In this document: positions 17,292-25,542 of the stretch, in pieces
How the letters are laid out: every line of letters starts with the position of its first letter
How positions within the stretch are numbered: position 1 is the stretch's first letter
Assembly: GCF_002019705.1 (NCBI RefSeq)
Contig: NZ_KV917377.1
Location: 4,217,938-4,281,937 of the forward strand
Length of the DNA stretch: 64,000 nt
Reading direction: 5' to 3'
DNA from: Shouchella patagoniensis
GTDB lineage: Bacteria > Bacillota > Bacilli > Bacillales > Bacillaceae_D
The notes under the pieces: generated by a model
The model's database searches: none
Seen by the model: only the letters and a program-made list of their open reading frames with translations
What the model was told of the DNA's origin: nothing
Translations under genes and position numbers: made by a program

Positions 17292-18710
17292 ATGGAACAT
17301 AAACAAAACGAGACGTTTTCAAGTGATTTTTTGTGGGGAGCAGCTACTTCATCTTTTCAAGTAGAGGGCGCACAAAATGAAGGTGGAAAAGGGCTCTCTG
17401 TTATTGATGTGATGAAAAAGAACCCAAAAATTACTGATTTTTCAGTTGCGATTGATCATTACCATCGCTATAAAGAAGATGTAAAGTTAATGGCGGATTT
17501 GGGCTTGAAAGTCTATCGCTTTTCGATTGCTTGGACACGTATTTTTCCAAAGGGGAATGGAGAAGTCAATGAAGAGGGCGTGGCGTTCTACAATGATTTA
17601 ATTAATGAATTGGTGTCTTACAACATTGAACCGCTCATTACTATTTATCATTTTGATTATCCGCAAGATTTAGTGGAACAATATGGAGGATGGATGTCGA
17701 GAAAAAGCATTGAAGATTACCGTGCGTATGCTGAATTTTTGTTTAAAACGTTTGGTGATCGCGTGAAGTATTGGTTAACGATCAATGAGCAAGATCACGT
17801 CGTACGTATTCCTAGTCGCCTAGGGTTAACCGGGGATGATCGGTACGAACAAATGAGGTTAGGCTATCAGGCCAACCACAATATGTGTGTAGCGACGGCT
17901 TTGACGATTAAGACGTTCCATGAGCTAGGCATGAAAGGGAAAATTGGGCCGGCTGTTTCGTATTCAATGGTTCATCCAGCGAGCGCTCATCCTGATGATC
18001 ATTTAGCAAGCAAAGATGCGATGTTAATTAAACATAATTATCTTCTTGATCTTCATTGCAGAGGGGAGTACTCGAAGCCATTTCAGACGTACCTCGCAGA
18101 TCGGAATTATATGCCGCAAATAGAAGACGGCGATTTGGATTTAATGAAGCAATACCCACCAACGATGATTGGGGTTAATTACTATTTCTCGGAAACGGTC
18201 ACATCGTTCCCGGCGACAGAAGAATTTCCGATTGGGTATCAAAAAGAAGCGCTTTTAGCAGAAGCTGAAGCTGGCGTCTTTCAAGTGGTGAAAAACGATC
18301 GTTTACAAGCGACTGATTGGGGTTGGGAGATTGATCCGGTTGGTTTGCGTCTTACATTAAGAGAGCTCAATGAACGGTATCAACTGCCTATCATTATTAC
18401 GGAAAATGGTATGGGTGCCTATGACGAACTTGACGAGGGGGACATGGTGCACGATGATTACCGGATTGCTTATCTTAATGAACATATTAAACAAGTACAG
18501 CTCGCATTAAACGATGGTGTTGATGTGTTTGGGTATTGTGCATGGACGTTTATTGATGTTGTAAGCGGACGCAATGGAATGGACAAGCGATACGGATTTG
18601 TTTACGTCGACCGTGAAAATTTTGATTTAAAAGAGATGCGTAGAATTAAAAAGAAAAGCTATTATTGGTATCAAAGTATGATCGAATCCAATGGGAAGCG
18701 GTTAACGTAA
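17292..18710 (+). CDS. GH1 6-phospho-beta-glucosidase
   Basis: A 472-residue (beta/alpha)8 glycosidase. The family-1 start FLWGAATSSFQVEGA is present. The acid/base Glu is in TINEQDH (about 163; most relatives have NEP, here NEQ) and the nucleophile Glu in ITENGMGAYDEL (about 375). It hydrolyses phosphorylated beta-glucosides brought in by the PTS. RBS GGGAGGG precedes ATG 17292. It is the first gene of the bgl operon, followed 54 bases later by the antiterminator gene. Expression depends on the leader RAT switch. Confidence 0.9.
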   Translation: MEHKQNETFSSDFLWGAATSSFQVEGAQNEGGKGLSVIDVMKKNPKITDFSVAIDHYHRYKEDVKLMADLGLKVYRFSIAWTRIFPKGNGEVNEEGVAFYNDLINELVSYNIEPLITIYHFDYPQDLVEQYGGWMSRKSIEDYRAYAEFLFKTFGDRVKYWLTINEQDHVVRIPSRLGLTGDDRYEQMRLGYQANHNMCVATALTIKTFHELGMKGKIGPAVSYSMVHPASAHPDDHLASKDAMLIKHNYLLDLHCRGEYSKPFQTYLADRNYMPQIEDGDLDLMKQYPPTMIGVNYYFSETVTSFPATEEFPIGYQKEALLAEAEAGVFQVVKNDRLQATDWGWEIDPVGLRLTLRELNERYQLPIIITENGMGAYDELDEGDMVHDDYRIAYLNEHIKQVQLALNDGVDVFGYCAWTFIDVVSGRNGMDKRYGFVYVDRENFDLKEMRRIKKKSYYWYQSMIESNGKRLT

Positions 18711-18764
18711 TCTAACGCAGTAGAGGACGTTGGCTTCAGTCAATGTGAATGCGAGGAAAAGGAT

Positions 18765-19604
18765 ATGCAAATCAAAAAAGTATTTAACAATAATGTCTCT
18801 CTAGTAGTGGACGGAGAAGCAGAAAAAATTATTATGGGTAAAGGCGTCGGTTTTCAGAAGAAAACAGGGGATGAGGTGGATGCAGAGCTTATTGAAAAAA
18901 CATTCGTCTTGTCGTCTGGAAATCATCAGTCAGAAAAATTATCTGCGTTTTTTGATGAAGTCCCGCTCCATATTGTTTCTCTAACCAGCGATCTCATTCA
19001 AAAAGGAAAACAGAGATTGGGAGAGCATATTGGCGATCACTTGCTTGTGCCGCTTGCTGATCACATTTGGTTTGCGATTGAGCGTTTAAATGAAGGCATG
19101 GAAATGGACTACCCATTAAAGTGGGAGATGAAGCATTTATATGCAGAAGAATACCAGTTTGCGAAGGGCGCATTAGATCGAATTAAATCCGTCACGGGAC
19201 AACCGTTGCCAGATTCGGAAGTGGTTCCCATTGCGATGCATTTTGTTAACGCGCGCTACGGAGCAACAGATTATCATCAAACGTATGAAATGACAGCAAT
19301 TGTATCTAAAGTCATTGACGTTGTTCATTACCATTACTTCATTGATCTTGATGAAGATTCCCTTCATTATGCCCGGTTTATTACGCATTTGCGTTATTTC
19401 GTCTTGAGACAAATGTCAGGAGACGCGCACATACCGACTGATACGGGCATTAGTGGAATGCTTCAAGAGAAGTACCCTAAGGCGTACGAATGTGCATTAA
19501 AAATCAAGAAACTACTCGAAAGTCAAATGGGATGGGTTGTGGACAATGATGAAGTCACGTACTTAACCATTCACATTCAGCGCTTAACGTATCAAACGGA
19601 ATAA
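18765..19604 (+). CDS. licT: LicT/BglG-family transcriptional antiterminator
   Basis: A 279-residue protein. The N-terminal RNA-binding CAT domain (KVFNNNVSLV, IIMGKGVGFQKKTGD) is followed by two PTS-regulation domains, PRD1 (about 70-170) and PRD2 (about 175-279), with conserved His residues (for example in ADHIWFAIER and THLRYFVLRQ). Such proteins bind RAT RNA when the inducer sugar is transported and EIIB-dependent inhibition is relieved. RAT sites precede both the GH1 gene and the transporter gene, so it probably controls both. RBS AGGAAAAGG. Confidence 0.9.
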   Translation: MQIKKVFNNNVSLVVDGEAEKIIMGKGVGFQKKTGDEVDAELIEKTFVLSSGNHQSEKLSAFFDEVPLHIVSLTSDLIQKGKQRLGEHIGDHLLVPLADHIWFAIERLNEGMEMDYPLKWEMKHLYAEEYQFAKGALDRIKSVTGQPLPDSEVVPIAMHFVNARYGATDYHQTYEMTAIVSKVIDVVHYHYFIDLDEDSLHYARFITHLRYFVLRQMSGDAHIPTDTGISGMLQEKYPKAYECALKIKKLLESQMGWVVDNDEVTYLTIHIQRLTYQTE

Positions 19605-19611
19605 AACAATA

Positions 19612-19640
19612 GGATTGTTACTGGTAAAGCAGGCATGACC
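19612..19640 (+). promoter_or_regulatory. RAT site 2 (LicT ribonucleic antiterminator)
   Basis: GGATTGTTACTGG...GCAGGCATGACC is closer to consensus than site 1. It lies 8 bases after the licT stop and overlaps the next terminator, so bglP expression from read-through transcripts is switched separately. Confidence 0.9.
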
Positions 19641-19698
19641 TAATAAGGCGATAGGGAAGAATGCAATTCTTTCTATTATCTTATTAGGTCATTTTTTT
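19636..19698 (+). terminator. terminator controlled by RAT 2, before bglP
   Basis: Long stem TGACCTAATAAGGCGATAG / CTATTATCTTATTAGGTCA followed by seven T. The left arm shares bases with the RAT. Confidence 0.88.
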
Positions 19699-19734
19699 AT
19701 ATAGTTTCTCAAATTCGATTGAGGTGAAAGCGAA

Positions 19735-21600
19735 ATGGATCATAAAAAAGTGGCTACAACCATTTTAGAACATGTTGGTGGGAAACAAAATGTGGAACAT
19801 GTCACTCATTGTTATACACGATTACGTTTTAATTTGCATGACAATGAAAAGGCAAAAAAAACAGCGATTGAGAAACTTCCAGGCGTCATTCGGGTGCAAG
19901 AACAAAGCGGGCAGTTCCAAGTTGTCATTGGGAATGAAGTGTCCAAAGTCTTTAAGGAATTAAAGGTAGAAGAGAAGTCAAATGCACAGAAGACAGAAGG
20001 CTCGAATAAGAAGAAACAGAAAAAGGGCAATCCAATCGGACGCTTTTTTGAAGTCATCGCTGCAATCTTTACTCCTGTTATTCCAGCAATTGCCGGAGCT
20101 GGTTTAATCAAAGGGATTTTAGGGCTCATTACGACATTTGGTTGGGCGGCCCCAGACCAAGATGCGATGATTTTGTTAAATGTAGTGGCAGACACCGTGT
20201 TTTATTTCTTACCGTTCTTCCTAGCGGTTTCCGCAGCGAGAAAATTTAACACAAATGAATTTATTGCGCTCGCCCTTGCTGGAGGATTAATGTATCCGAC
20301 AATCCTCCAAGGTGCACAAGCCATTGCAGAAGGTGGAGCTGAAGGATTAAATATTTTAGGCTTACCATTGCCATTTATTCAATATAGTTCAACCGTTATT
20401 CCGATTATTATCTCTGTATGGATCTTAAGTTACGTGAGCCGCTGGGTTGATGCGGTTATGCCCAATGCGGTTCGAATTATCTTCACTCCAACAATCGTTC
20501 TTCTTATTATGATTCCATTACAACTTATTGTAGTCGGACCGTTAGGCTCATACTTAGGCTTGGGTCTCGCCGACGGGGTTACATGGCTATTTGAGCAAGC
20601 GGGCATTCTTGCTGGTGGTTTATTAGGTGCTGCGCGTCCATTAATGGTGATCGTTGGCATGCATTATGGATTGATGCCGATTGCGATTCAAAATATCGCT
20701 GTTCTCGGATTTGATTATTTGCTACCGGTATTCTTCATGGCAAACATGGGACAAGCGGCCGCCGCATTAGCGGTTTGGATCAAAACGAAAAACAAACCGT
20801 TAAAAACCATCGCGGCATCTTCTACCGTTTCCGCGTTTCTCGGTATAACGGAACCAGCAATGTATGGGGTAAACTTACGACTCAAGAAACCATTTATTGC
20901 TGCTTTAATTGGAGCAGGTGTCGGCGGCGCGTTTATTACTGGTTTTGGTGTAACTGCATCGGCTTTTGTTTTGCCAGGCTTAACAGCACTACCTGTCTTT
21001 ACTGGTCCGCAGTTTATTTTCTTAATTCTAGGATTTGTCATTAACATTGCAATTACGATGGGACTGACATTCTTTCTTGGCTTTAAAGATCCGGAAGACT
21101 CGACGGATGAAGAAGAAAATAAAGAAGAACAAACAACTGATCAGATGATTGTAGCTAGTCCGTTATCTGGAAAAATCATCCCGCTTCAGGAAGTACAAGA
21201 TCCAACGTTCTCCGAAGAAATAATGGGGAAAGGGATTGCGGTGGTCCCTGTTGAAGAAGAAGTGCGTGCGCCATTTGATGGCACGATTGTGACGTTTTTC
21301 AAAACGAGTCATGCGATCGGCATTCGATCGGATGAAGGGATAGAAGTACTGATTCATGTAGGTTTAGATACAGTCAACTTAGATGGAACACACTTTGATG
21401 CAAAAGCAGAACAAGGGCAGCGTGTTAAAAAAGGAGACCTTCTCCTTGCTTTTGACAGAAAAGCAATTGAAGAAGCAGGCTATTCCCTTGTTACGCCAAT
21501 CATCGTGACGAATACGAATGAATACGATGAGGTGATTGCACATACTGAAACGGAAGATGTCCAATTTGGTGCGAACTTGATTGAAGTGAAAAAATCATAA
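19735..21600 (+). CDS. bglP: PTS beta-glucoside transporter EIIBCA
   Basis: A 621-residue permease with domain order IIB-IIC-IIA. The phospho-cysteine is in THCYTRLRF (Cys26). The IIC membrane domain spans about 100-445 and has the GITEPAMYG motif. A Glu-rich linker leads to a IIA domain with the phospho-His in VLIHVGLDTV. It imports and phosphorylates beta-glucosides (salicin/arbutin/cellobiose type) for the GH1 enzyme. RBS GAGGTGAAAG. Last gene of the operon, ended by a strong terminator. Confidence 0.93.
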   Translation: MDHKKVATTILEHVGGKQNVEHVTHCYTRLRFNLHDNEKAKKTAIEKLPGVIRVQEQSGQFQVVIGNEVSKVFKELKVEEKSNAQKTEGSNKKKQKKGNPIGRFFEVIAAIFTPVIPAIAGAGLIKGILGLITTFGWAAPDQDAMILLNVVADTVFYFLPFFLAVSAARKFNTNEFIALALAGGLMYPTILQGAQAIAEGGAEGLNILGLPLPFIQYSSTVIPIIISVWILSYVSRWVDAVMPNAVRIIFTPTIVLLIMIPLQLIVVGPLGSYLGLGLADGVTWLFEQAGILAGGLLGAARPLMVIVGMHYGLMPIAIQNIAVLGFDYLLPVFFMANMGQAAAALAVWIKTKNKPLKTIAASSTVSAFLGITEPAMYGVNLRLKKPFIAALIGAGVGGAFITGFGVTASAFVLPGLTALPVFTGPQFIFLILGFVINIAITMGLTFFLGFKDPEDSTDEEENKEEQTTDQMIVASPLSGKIIPLQEVQDPTFSEEIMGKGIAVVPVEEEVRAPFDGTIVTFFKTSHAIGIRSDEGIEVLIHVGLDTVNLDGTHFDAKAEQGQRVKKGDLLLAFDRKAIEEAGYSLVTPIIVTNTNEYDEVIAHTETEDVQFGANLIEVKKS

Positions 21601-21611
21601 AGCAGACAACG

Positions 21612-21648
21612 AAAAACCGTAAATTCTAGAAGGATTTACGGTTTTTTT
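21612..21648 (+). terminator. terminator of the bgl operon
   Basis: Arms AAACCGTAAAT and ATTTACGGTTT with T-run, 12 bases after bglP. Confidence 0.88.
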
Positions 21649-21714
21649 GTGTGCAATTCGTGCGTTTAACAAGCAATAGGGATTAGTCAATGAGCCAAAC
21701 AAAAGAAAAGCAGC

Positions 21715-21768
21715 GAGATCAGACTTAGAGGAAGGAGATCAGACTTCGAGGGAAGGAGGTCAGACTCC
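21715..21768. repeat. short tandem repeat, ~20-bp unit
   Basis: Three imperfect units GAGATCAGACTT.GAGG.AAG in a row, the last partial (GAGGTCAGACTCC). Intergenic between bglP and the amidase remnant. A 15-base direct repeat AAAGAAAAGCAGCGA at 21702 recurs at 22132, on the other side of that remnant. Confidence 0.6.
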
Positions 21769-21876
21769 TTACCAAAAGCTCTAACTTAAAGAAAGGTGTA
21801 AGCAATAGTTAGCATCTCACGTCATTAAACCTTTAAATAATAGAAAGTAAACTTAATTTAGAAAAGGAGTGTTTGA

Positions 21877-22133
21877 ATGAAGGTAAACACAGACAGCATG
21901 TGTACATGTTTTCAAAAAATGCCATTGTTGCTACAACGGTTCGATCTGGTACAACGATAACGTTTGAAACGTTGATGCGTTCTCGACAAATAGTGGACGA
22001 GCATTCGACGTTTGATGAGAATGCCATGAGTGCAGTGAATCCTGCTACTGGTGCAATTTACGTGGAAGAAGCTGAAGTTGGTGATACGTTAAAAGTTGAC
22101 ATTCATTCAATTGAACTAGCGAATCAAGGCTAA
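21877..22133 (+). pseudogene. acetamidase/formamidase, N-terminal remnant
   Basis: With RBS AAAAGGAG and ATG 21877 the first codons read KVNTDSM. A frameshift follows, and the other frame continues FSKNAIVATTVRSGTTITFETL, VDEHSTFDEN and NPATGAIYVEEAEVGDTLKV. These are the conserved N-terminal motifs of FmdA/AmdA amidases, which hydrolyse formamide or acetamide. Only about 86 of roughly 300 residues remain, and the reading frame ends at a hairpin (22133-22161). Confidence 0.75.
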
Positions 22134-22161
22134 AGAAAAGCAGCGATAGACTGCTTTTCTT
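22133..22161. terminator. hairpin after amidase remnant
   Basis: Perfect stem AAGAAAAGCAG / CTGCTTTTCTT with a 7-base loop; there is no clean T-run after it, so termination strength is uncertain. Confidence 0.5.
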
Positions 22162-22265
22162 CTATACATTTCATAAAATAAAAATGAAGTAGGTAGGTAA
22201 AGAGAAGAAGAGTCAAGATTGAATTGCCATGGGGATAAAGAGGGAGGTTTAACTAGGTGGCGGTA

Positions 22266-22298
22266 CGAATAGGAAAGCACTCTTGCTATTCCTATTCG
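22266..22298. repeat. inverted repeat, intergenic
   Basis: Arms CGAATAGGAA and TTCCTATTCG around a 13-base loop, downstream of arsI (its minus-strand 3' side). It could act as the arsI terminator or an mRNA stabiliser. Confidence 0.45.
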
Positions 22299-22374
22299 CG
22301 CCGAGCTGACCGTGAACGTACTTCACAATGAAAAGAGCATGTGAATCGCTTGCCACTAATAGCGTAACAAACGC

Positions 22375-22755
22375 TTAATTACTCAAAACACTATCTTCTT
22401 TTGTATAAAAGTATTCCCATTCAATTCCGTCAGGATCAGTCACCCAAAACTTATCTTGAATGGCATAGCAACAAGTCACGTCCATTTCTTCTCTTGCAAA
22501 AAACCCTGCTTTTTCTAATCTTTTTTTGTGTTCGAGGACCTCTTCCTTCGAATCAACTTGTACGCCTAGGTGGTTCATTTGATTTCCGCTTACATCCTCT
22601 CGTTCCGTTAGCGTTAAATTTAAATTTGGGTCTTGAGTTAGAAATTTCACATAGTCGTTTTTAACTTTAACTGGCTTTATATCGAGAAATCTTTCGTAGA
22701 AATCTTGACTTTTCTTTAAATCCTGCACATTTAAACCAATATGTACATAAATCAT
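22375..22755 (-). CDS. arsI: ArsI/CadI-type VOC dioxygenase (C-As lyase-like)
   Basis: A 126-residue vicinal-oxygen-chelate protein with metal ligands His5, His in MNHLGVQV and Glu in GIEWEYFYT. The adjacent cysteine pair in VTCCYAIQDKFWV is the hallmark of ArsI, where the Cys pair binds trivalent organoarsenicals and Fe(II) breaks the C-As bond. CadI-like proteins share the motif. It follows an arsR gene on the same strand (158 bases apart), which supports arsenic-linked control. Substrate specificity is inferred from the motif and neighbour. Confidence 0.83.
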   Translation of the reverse strand: MIYVHIGLNVQDLKKSQDFYERFLDIKPVKVKNDYVKFLTQDPNLNLTLTEREDVSGNQMNHLGVQVDSKEEVLEHKKRLEKAGFFAREEMDVTCCYAIQDKFWVTDPDGIEWEYFYTKEDSVLSN

Positions 22756-22871
22756 ATCATCATCTCCAAATCCATTTTATTAGTTGTCAGGTTTGTGGTG
22801 AAAAACATCGCTTGTTTAAACTGATTTGATCATCGATATAGAGTAGTGTTCATGTGTATTTCAACACCTCC

Positions 22872-22894
22872 GATCAACTTTTTTTGATTTGACA
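22872..22894. promoter_or_regulatory. ArsR half-operator between arsR and arsI
   Basis: ATCAACTTTTTTTGATTTGA repeats the TTGATTTGA word of the arsR operator, so the repressor may also bind upstream of arsI. Confidence 0.45.
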
Positions 22895-22913
22895 TTTATA
22901 ATTAAAACCGTTA

Positions 22914-23231
22914 CTAAGACGGTTTTAATACACAACATAGATTCTCTGATAATAAATTATCCACTTCTTCTTCGTTAATACTGTAGTAGCTCCATTTTCC
23001 TCTTGCCTCGACGTTTAATAAATTCGCGTCAACAAGGATTTTAAGATGATAGGATAATTTTGATTGACTCATATTCATATCTTCAGTCATATCGCATACA
23101 CATGTTTTCCCTTGAATACTTAGTAGGTTCAAGAGACGAAGGCGCTTGGCATCAGCTAACGCTTTAAACTTAGTTTCATAAACGCTTAGCTCTTCATTGG
23201 ATAGACCTAGCGTTTGTAAACGTTGATTCAT
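22914..23231 (-). CDS. arsR: ArsR/SmtB-family metalloid-responsive repressor
   Basis: A 105-residue winged helix protein. DAKRLRLLNLLS and the recognition helix MSQSKLSYHLKIL are typical. TCVCDMTE carries the CxC metal-binding site of As(III) sensors, and LCCVL near the C-terminus could add a third thiolate. It would repress itself and arsI and be released by arsenite or organoarsenicals. RBS AGGAGTGATT. A 26-base palindrome upstream is the likely operator. Confidence 0.9.
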   Translation of the reverse strand: MNQRLQTLGLSNEELSVYETKFKALADAKRLRLLNLLSIQGKTCVCDMTEDMNMSQSKLSYHLKILVDANLLNVEARGKWSYYSINEEEVDNLLSENLCCVLKPS

Positions 23232-23246
23232 TTAATCACTCCTCAT

Positions 23247-23272
23247 ATCAAATCAACATTTATTGATTTGAT
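23247..23272. promoter_or_regulatory. palindromic ArsR operator
   Basis: Perfect 10-base arms ATCAAATCAA / TTGATTTGAT with a 6-base spacer, 16 bases upstream of the arsR start. A second, shorter copy (AAATCAA...TTGATTT) lies at about 23298-23317. Confidence 0.82.
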
Positions 23273-23297
23273 TAAAGCATACACTTTTCCATTCGTT

Positions 23298-23317
23298 AAA
23301 TCAAGTGTTTTTGATTT
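23298..23317. promoter_or_regulatory. second ArsR operator-like palindrome
   Basis: AAATCAA and TTGATTT arms with a 6-base spacer, 50 bases upstream of the main palindrome; probably contributes to co-operative binding. Confidence 0.6.
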
Positions 23318-23404
23318 GATCGTTTTACTGAGGGAGCTGGAAACAGTCTTTTTGCTAATGAACGCGCCGTTACGTATAGTTATACGAGCCTTGCAACGAT
23401 CGAT

Positions 23405-23863
23405 CTATTCATTACTTTTTCTTTCCCAGTCGCTTAAATACATACGTTCCATCATCCCTTTAGGGTTATCTATTTTACATATAAGCTCTAAACTATTTCC
23501 GTCAGGGTCATTAAAGTGAATTTTGGCATGTGCATATTCTTTATGGGGTAGAACAAAAGGTTCTATTGGACTAAAGCCAAAAGCTTCTCTTGGTTCAAAT
23601 CCTTTCGCTTTTAACCAAGATACACTTTTCTTTAATCCTTCTAACGTTACTTGAAAGGCAATATGTCTTATAGAAGGGTGATAGTCGAGATTAACATTGG
23701 TCGATTGCCATAAACCTAACCAACTCTTATCTTTTTCAATCCATAAAAAAGCTAAATGTTGATCGACGATGTGATCGAGCTCTAGTCCTAACTGACAATA
23801 AAAGTGAATCGATTTTTCTAAGTTACTTACGGGTAAATGTGCTTCATATAAGCCTTTTATCAT
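23405..23863 (-). CDS. VOC family protein (glyoxalase/fosfomycin-resistance-like fold), 152 aa
   Basis: Two beta-alpha-beta-beta-beta modules with likely metal ligands His in YEAHLPVSN, His in RHIAFQV and Glu in NSLELICKI. DPDGNSLEL is the family's C-terminal signature. VOC enzymes include glyoxalases, dioxygenases and thiol-transferases for antibiotics; the substrate here is unknown. It lies on the same strand as and upstream of arsR but is separated by 173 bases containing the ars operators, so it is probably transcribed separately. Confidence 0.8.
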   Translation of the reverse strand: MIKGLYEAHLPVSNLEKSIHFYCQLGLELDHIVDQHLAFLWIEKDKSWLGLWQSTNVNLDYHPSIRHIAFQVTLEGLKKSVSWLKAKGFEPREAFGFSPIEPFVLPHKEYAHAKIHFNDPDGNSLELICKIDNPKGMMERMYLSDWERKSNE

Positions 23864-24276
23864 GTTTGTTATGCCTCCACGTTTTTATTGATAAAGCTAG
23901 CGTATCGTTTCTGAAGGAATTTGGTAATAGGAATTGGTTTGAGTTTTTTATACTCCTTTTGATGTAGGCGGGAACCGGTATGAGATGGAAGTGGGTACGA
24001 ATTTTAACGATACCGATAAATGAAATGTTTTAGGCATTAGACGATTGTAATCTTAGGGATTTATCACCAAAAACTGCAACTAGAGGGTACATCGCATGAA
24101 GATGCGACCAATCGTAGATGTACTTTTGATATTCCTGATTTCAATCCTATGTTATACTAAAGGGGTTTACGCCTCGTTTTCCTTAGTTAAACAGGAACCT
24201 TCCTTTTGATTCTTTCCCCTCACTCCTCCAATGCGAGCATTTGCGAAATTAAATAGGTTATTGAGGTGTAATTGAT
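23864..24276. other. 413-base intergenic region with a nested hairpin
   Basis: This is the divergent region between the VOC gene and the acyltransferase gene. 24088-24123 can fold as outer arms GTACATC/GATGTAC around TCGCATGAAGATGCGA. A TATACT -10-like hexamer lies at 24153-24158. No gene was seen. Confidence 0.5.
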
Positions 24277-25542
24277 TTGAATTCATGGTACAAGTTAGAT
24301 AACACTGCCAACATCTTTCACGCAGTTGAGCAAAAAGGGAACTCCTCAGTGTATAGGGTAGCATTAATGATGCATGGAACCGTTCAAAAAGAGCAGCTTC
24401 AGTTGGCATTGGATGATACAATAAACCATTTTAGTATGTTTTCTGTAAAGTTAAGTAAAGGGTTTTTTTGGGATTCGTTAGAAGAAAATAAAAAGAAGAT
24501 ACGTGTTGAACAAGAAATCGATACACCATGCTCTTCAATGGATTCTTTGAAAAACAATGGTCACTTAATAAGAGTTTTATATTTTAAAAAGAGAATTTCG
24601 GTTGAAATCTTTCACTCATTAACAGATGGTAATGGAGCGTTGGTCTTTTTAAAAGCGCTTGTCACCAATTATATTCACTATTGCGGGTACAACAAGGATC
24701 AAGATCTCAACCGGAATGCAGCTTACCCAAAACTAACGCCGTATGCTCTTGATGATAGCTATAAAAATTACACGACGGAAGAAAAATCATATAAAGAAAC
24801 AAGTGGTCATGCTAATAAAGTGTATAAGTTACGAGGGACCGATATTGATTATACCGCGGTCACACAAGGAATTTTAGATGCAAATGAAGTGCGGAAAAGA
24901 GCAAAAATATACGGTGTATCCGTTACAGCGTTCTTAACGTCTGTTCTTATTCTATCGATTTTTAAAGCGAATTTAAGGTATCGGTTGTCTCAAGAAGAGA
25001 TCATTATTGCCCTTCCTGTAGATTTGCGTAGTAACTTCCCTTCAGAATCGTTACGGAACTTCTTTTCCGTTATTAATGTTGGTACGAAAATTGAAGATCA
25101 AACCACAATGGAAGAGTTAACCGCACTCGTCTCTAAAGAGATGCAGATAAAGACGCAAAAAGAGTATTTGCAACATGCGATAAACAATCAAGTAAAATGG
25201 AAGCAGATGTTAAGTGCAAGATTCGTCCCAATCTTTATAAAATACATTTTTATGCGCTATGGGTTTACAACACTAGGGGAGAAGAAGAAGACGATGACTT
25301 TAACGAACTTAGGTAAAATTTCGTTACCTGATGAAGTAACCCCTTATGTAGAACATATGGAAGTATTGATGTATCCTACTCCACAAAGTCCGATCAATGT
25401 AGGCTCGATTACATTTAATAATCGACTTGTTTTATCTTTTACACGAAAAGTGGAAGAAATGGATGTGATTAGCCTCTTTTTTAAAGAGTTATCGACCATT
25501 CACAATTTAGATATTACACTTTATTCAAATGATAATAGGTGA
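24277..25542 (+). CDS. condensation-domain-like acyltransferase (AATase family)
   Basis: A 421-residue soluble protein of the chloramphenicol-acetyltransferase/condensation fold. The active-site HxxxDG is HSLTDGNG (about residues 112-119). A late NLGKISLP segment matches the DFGWG-like structural region. It resembles alcohol O-acetyltransferases and PapA-like enzymes that join acyl groups to alcohols or lipids. TTG start 24277 has RBS GAGGTG. Its end overlaps the start of the next gene (25529), which encodes a DUF6320-type membrane protein. Such pairs recur in Firmicutes; the product is unknown. Confidence 0.8.
   Translation: MNSWYKLDNTANIFHAVEQKGNSSVYRVALMMHGTVQKEQLQLALDDTINHFSMFSVKLSKGFFWDSLEENKKKIRVEQEIDTPCSSMDSLKNNGHLIRVLYFKKRISVEIFHSLTDGNGALVFLKALVTNYIHYCGYNKDQDLNRNAAYPKLTPYALDDSYKNYTTEEKSYKETSGHANKVYKLRGTDIDYTAVTQGILDANEVRKRAKIYGVSVTAFLTSVLILSIFKANLRYRLSQEEIIIALPVDLRSNFPSESLRNFFSVINVGTKIEDQTTMEELTALVSKEMQIKTQKEYLQHAINNQVKWKQMLSARFVPIFIKYIFMRYGFTTLGEKKKTMTLTNLGKISLPDEVTPYVEHMEVLMYPTPQSPINVGSITFNNRLVLSFTRKVEEMDVISLFFKELSTIHNLDITLYSNDNR

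Noticed and set aside
20430..21047. Minus-strand ORFs inside bglP
   Set aside because: Shadows of the strongly supported EIIBCA gene, without ribosome sites or family features.
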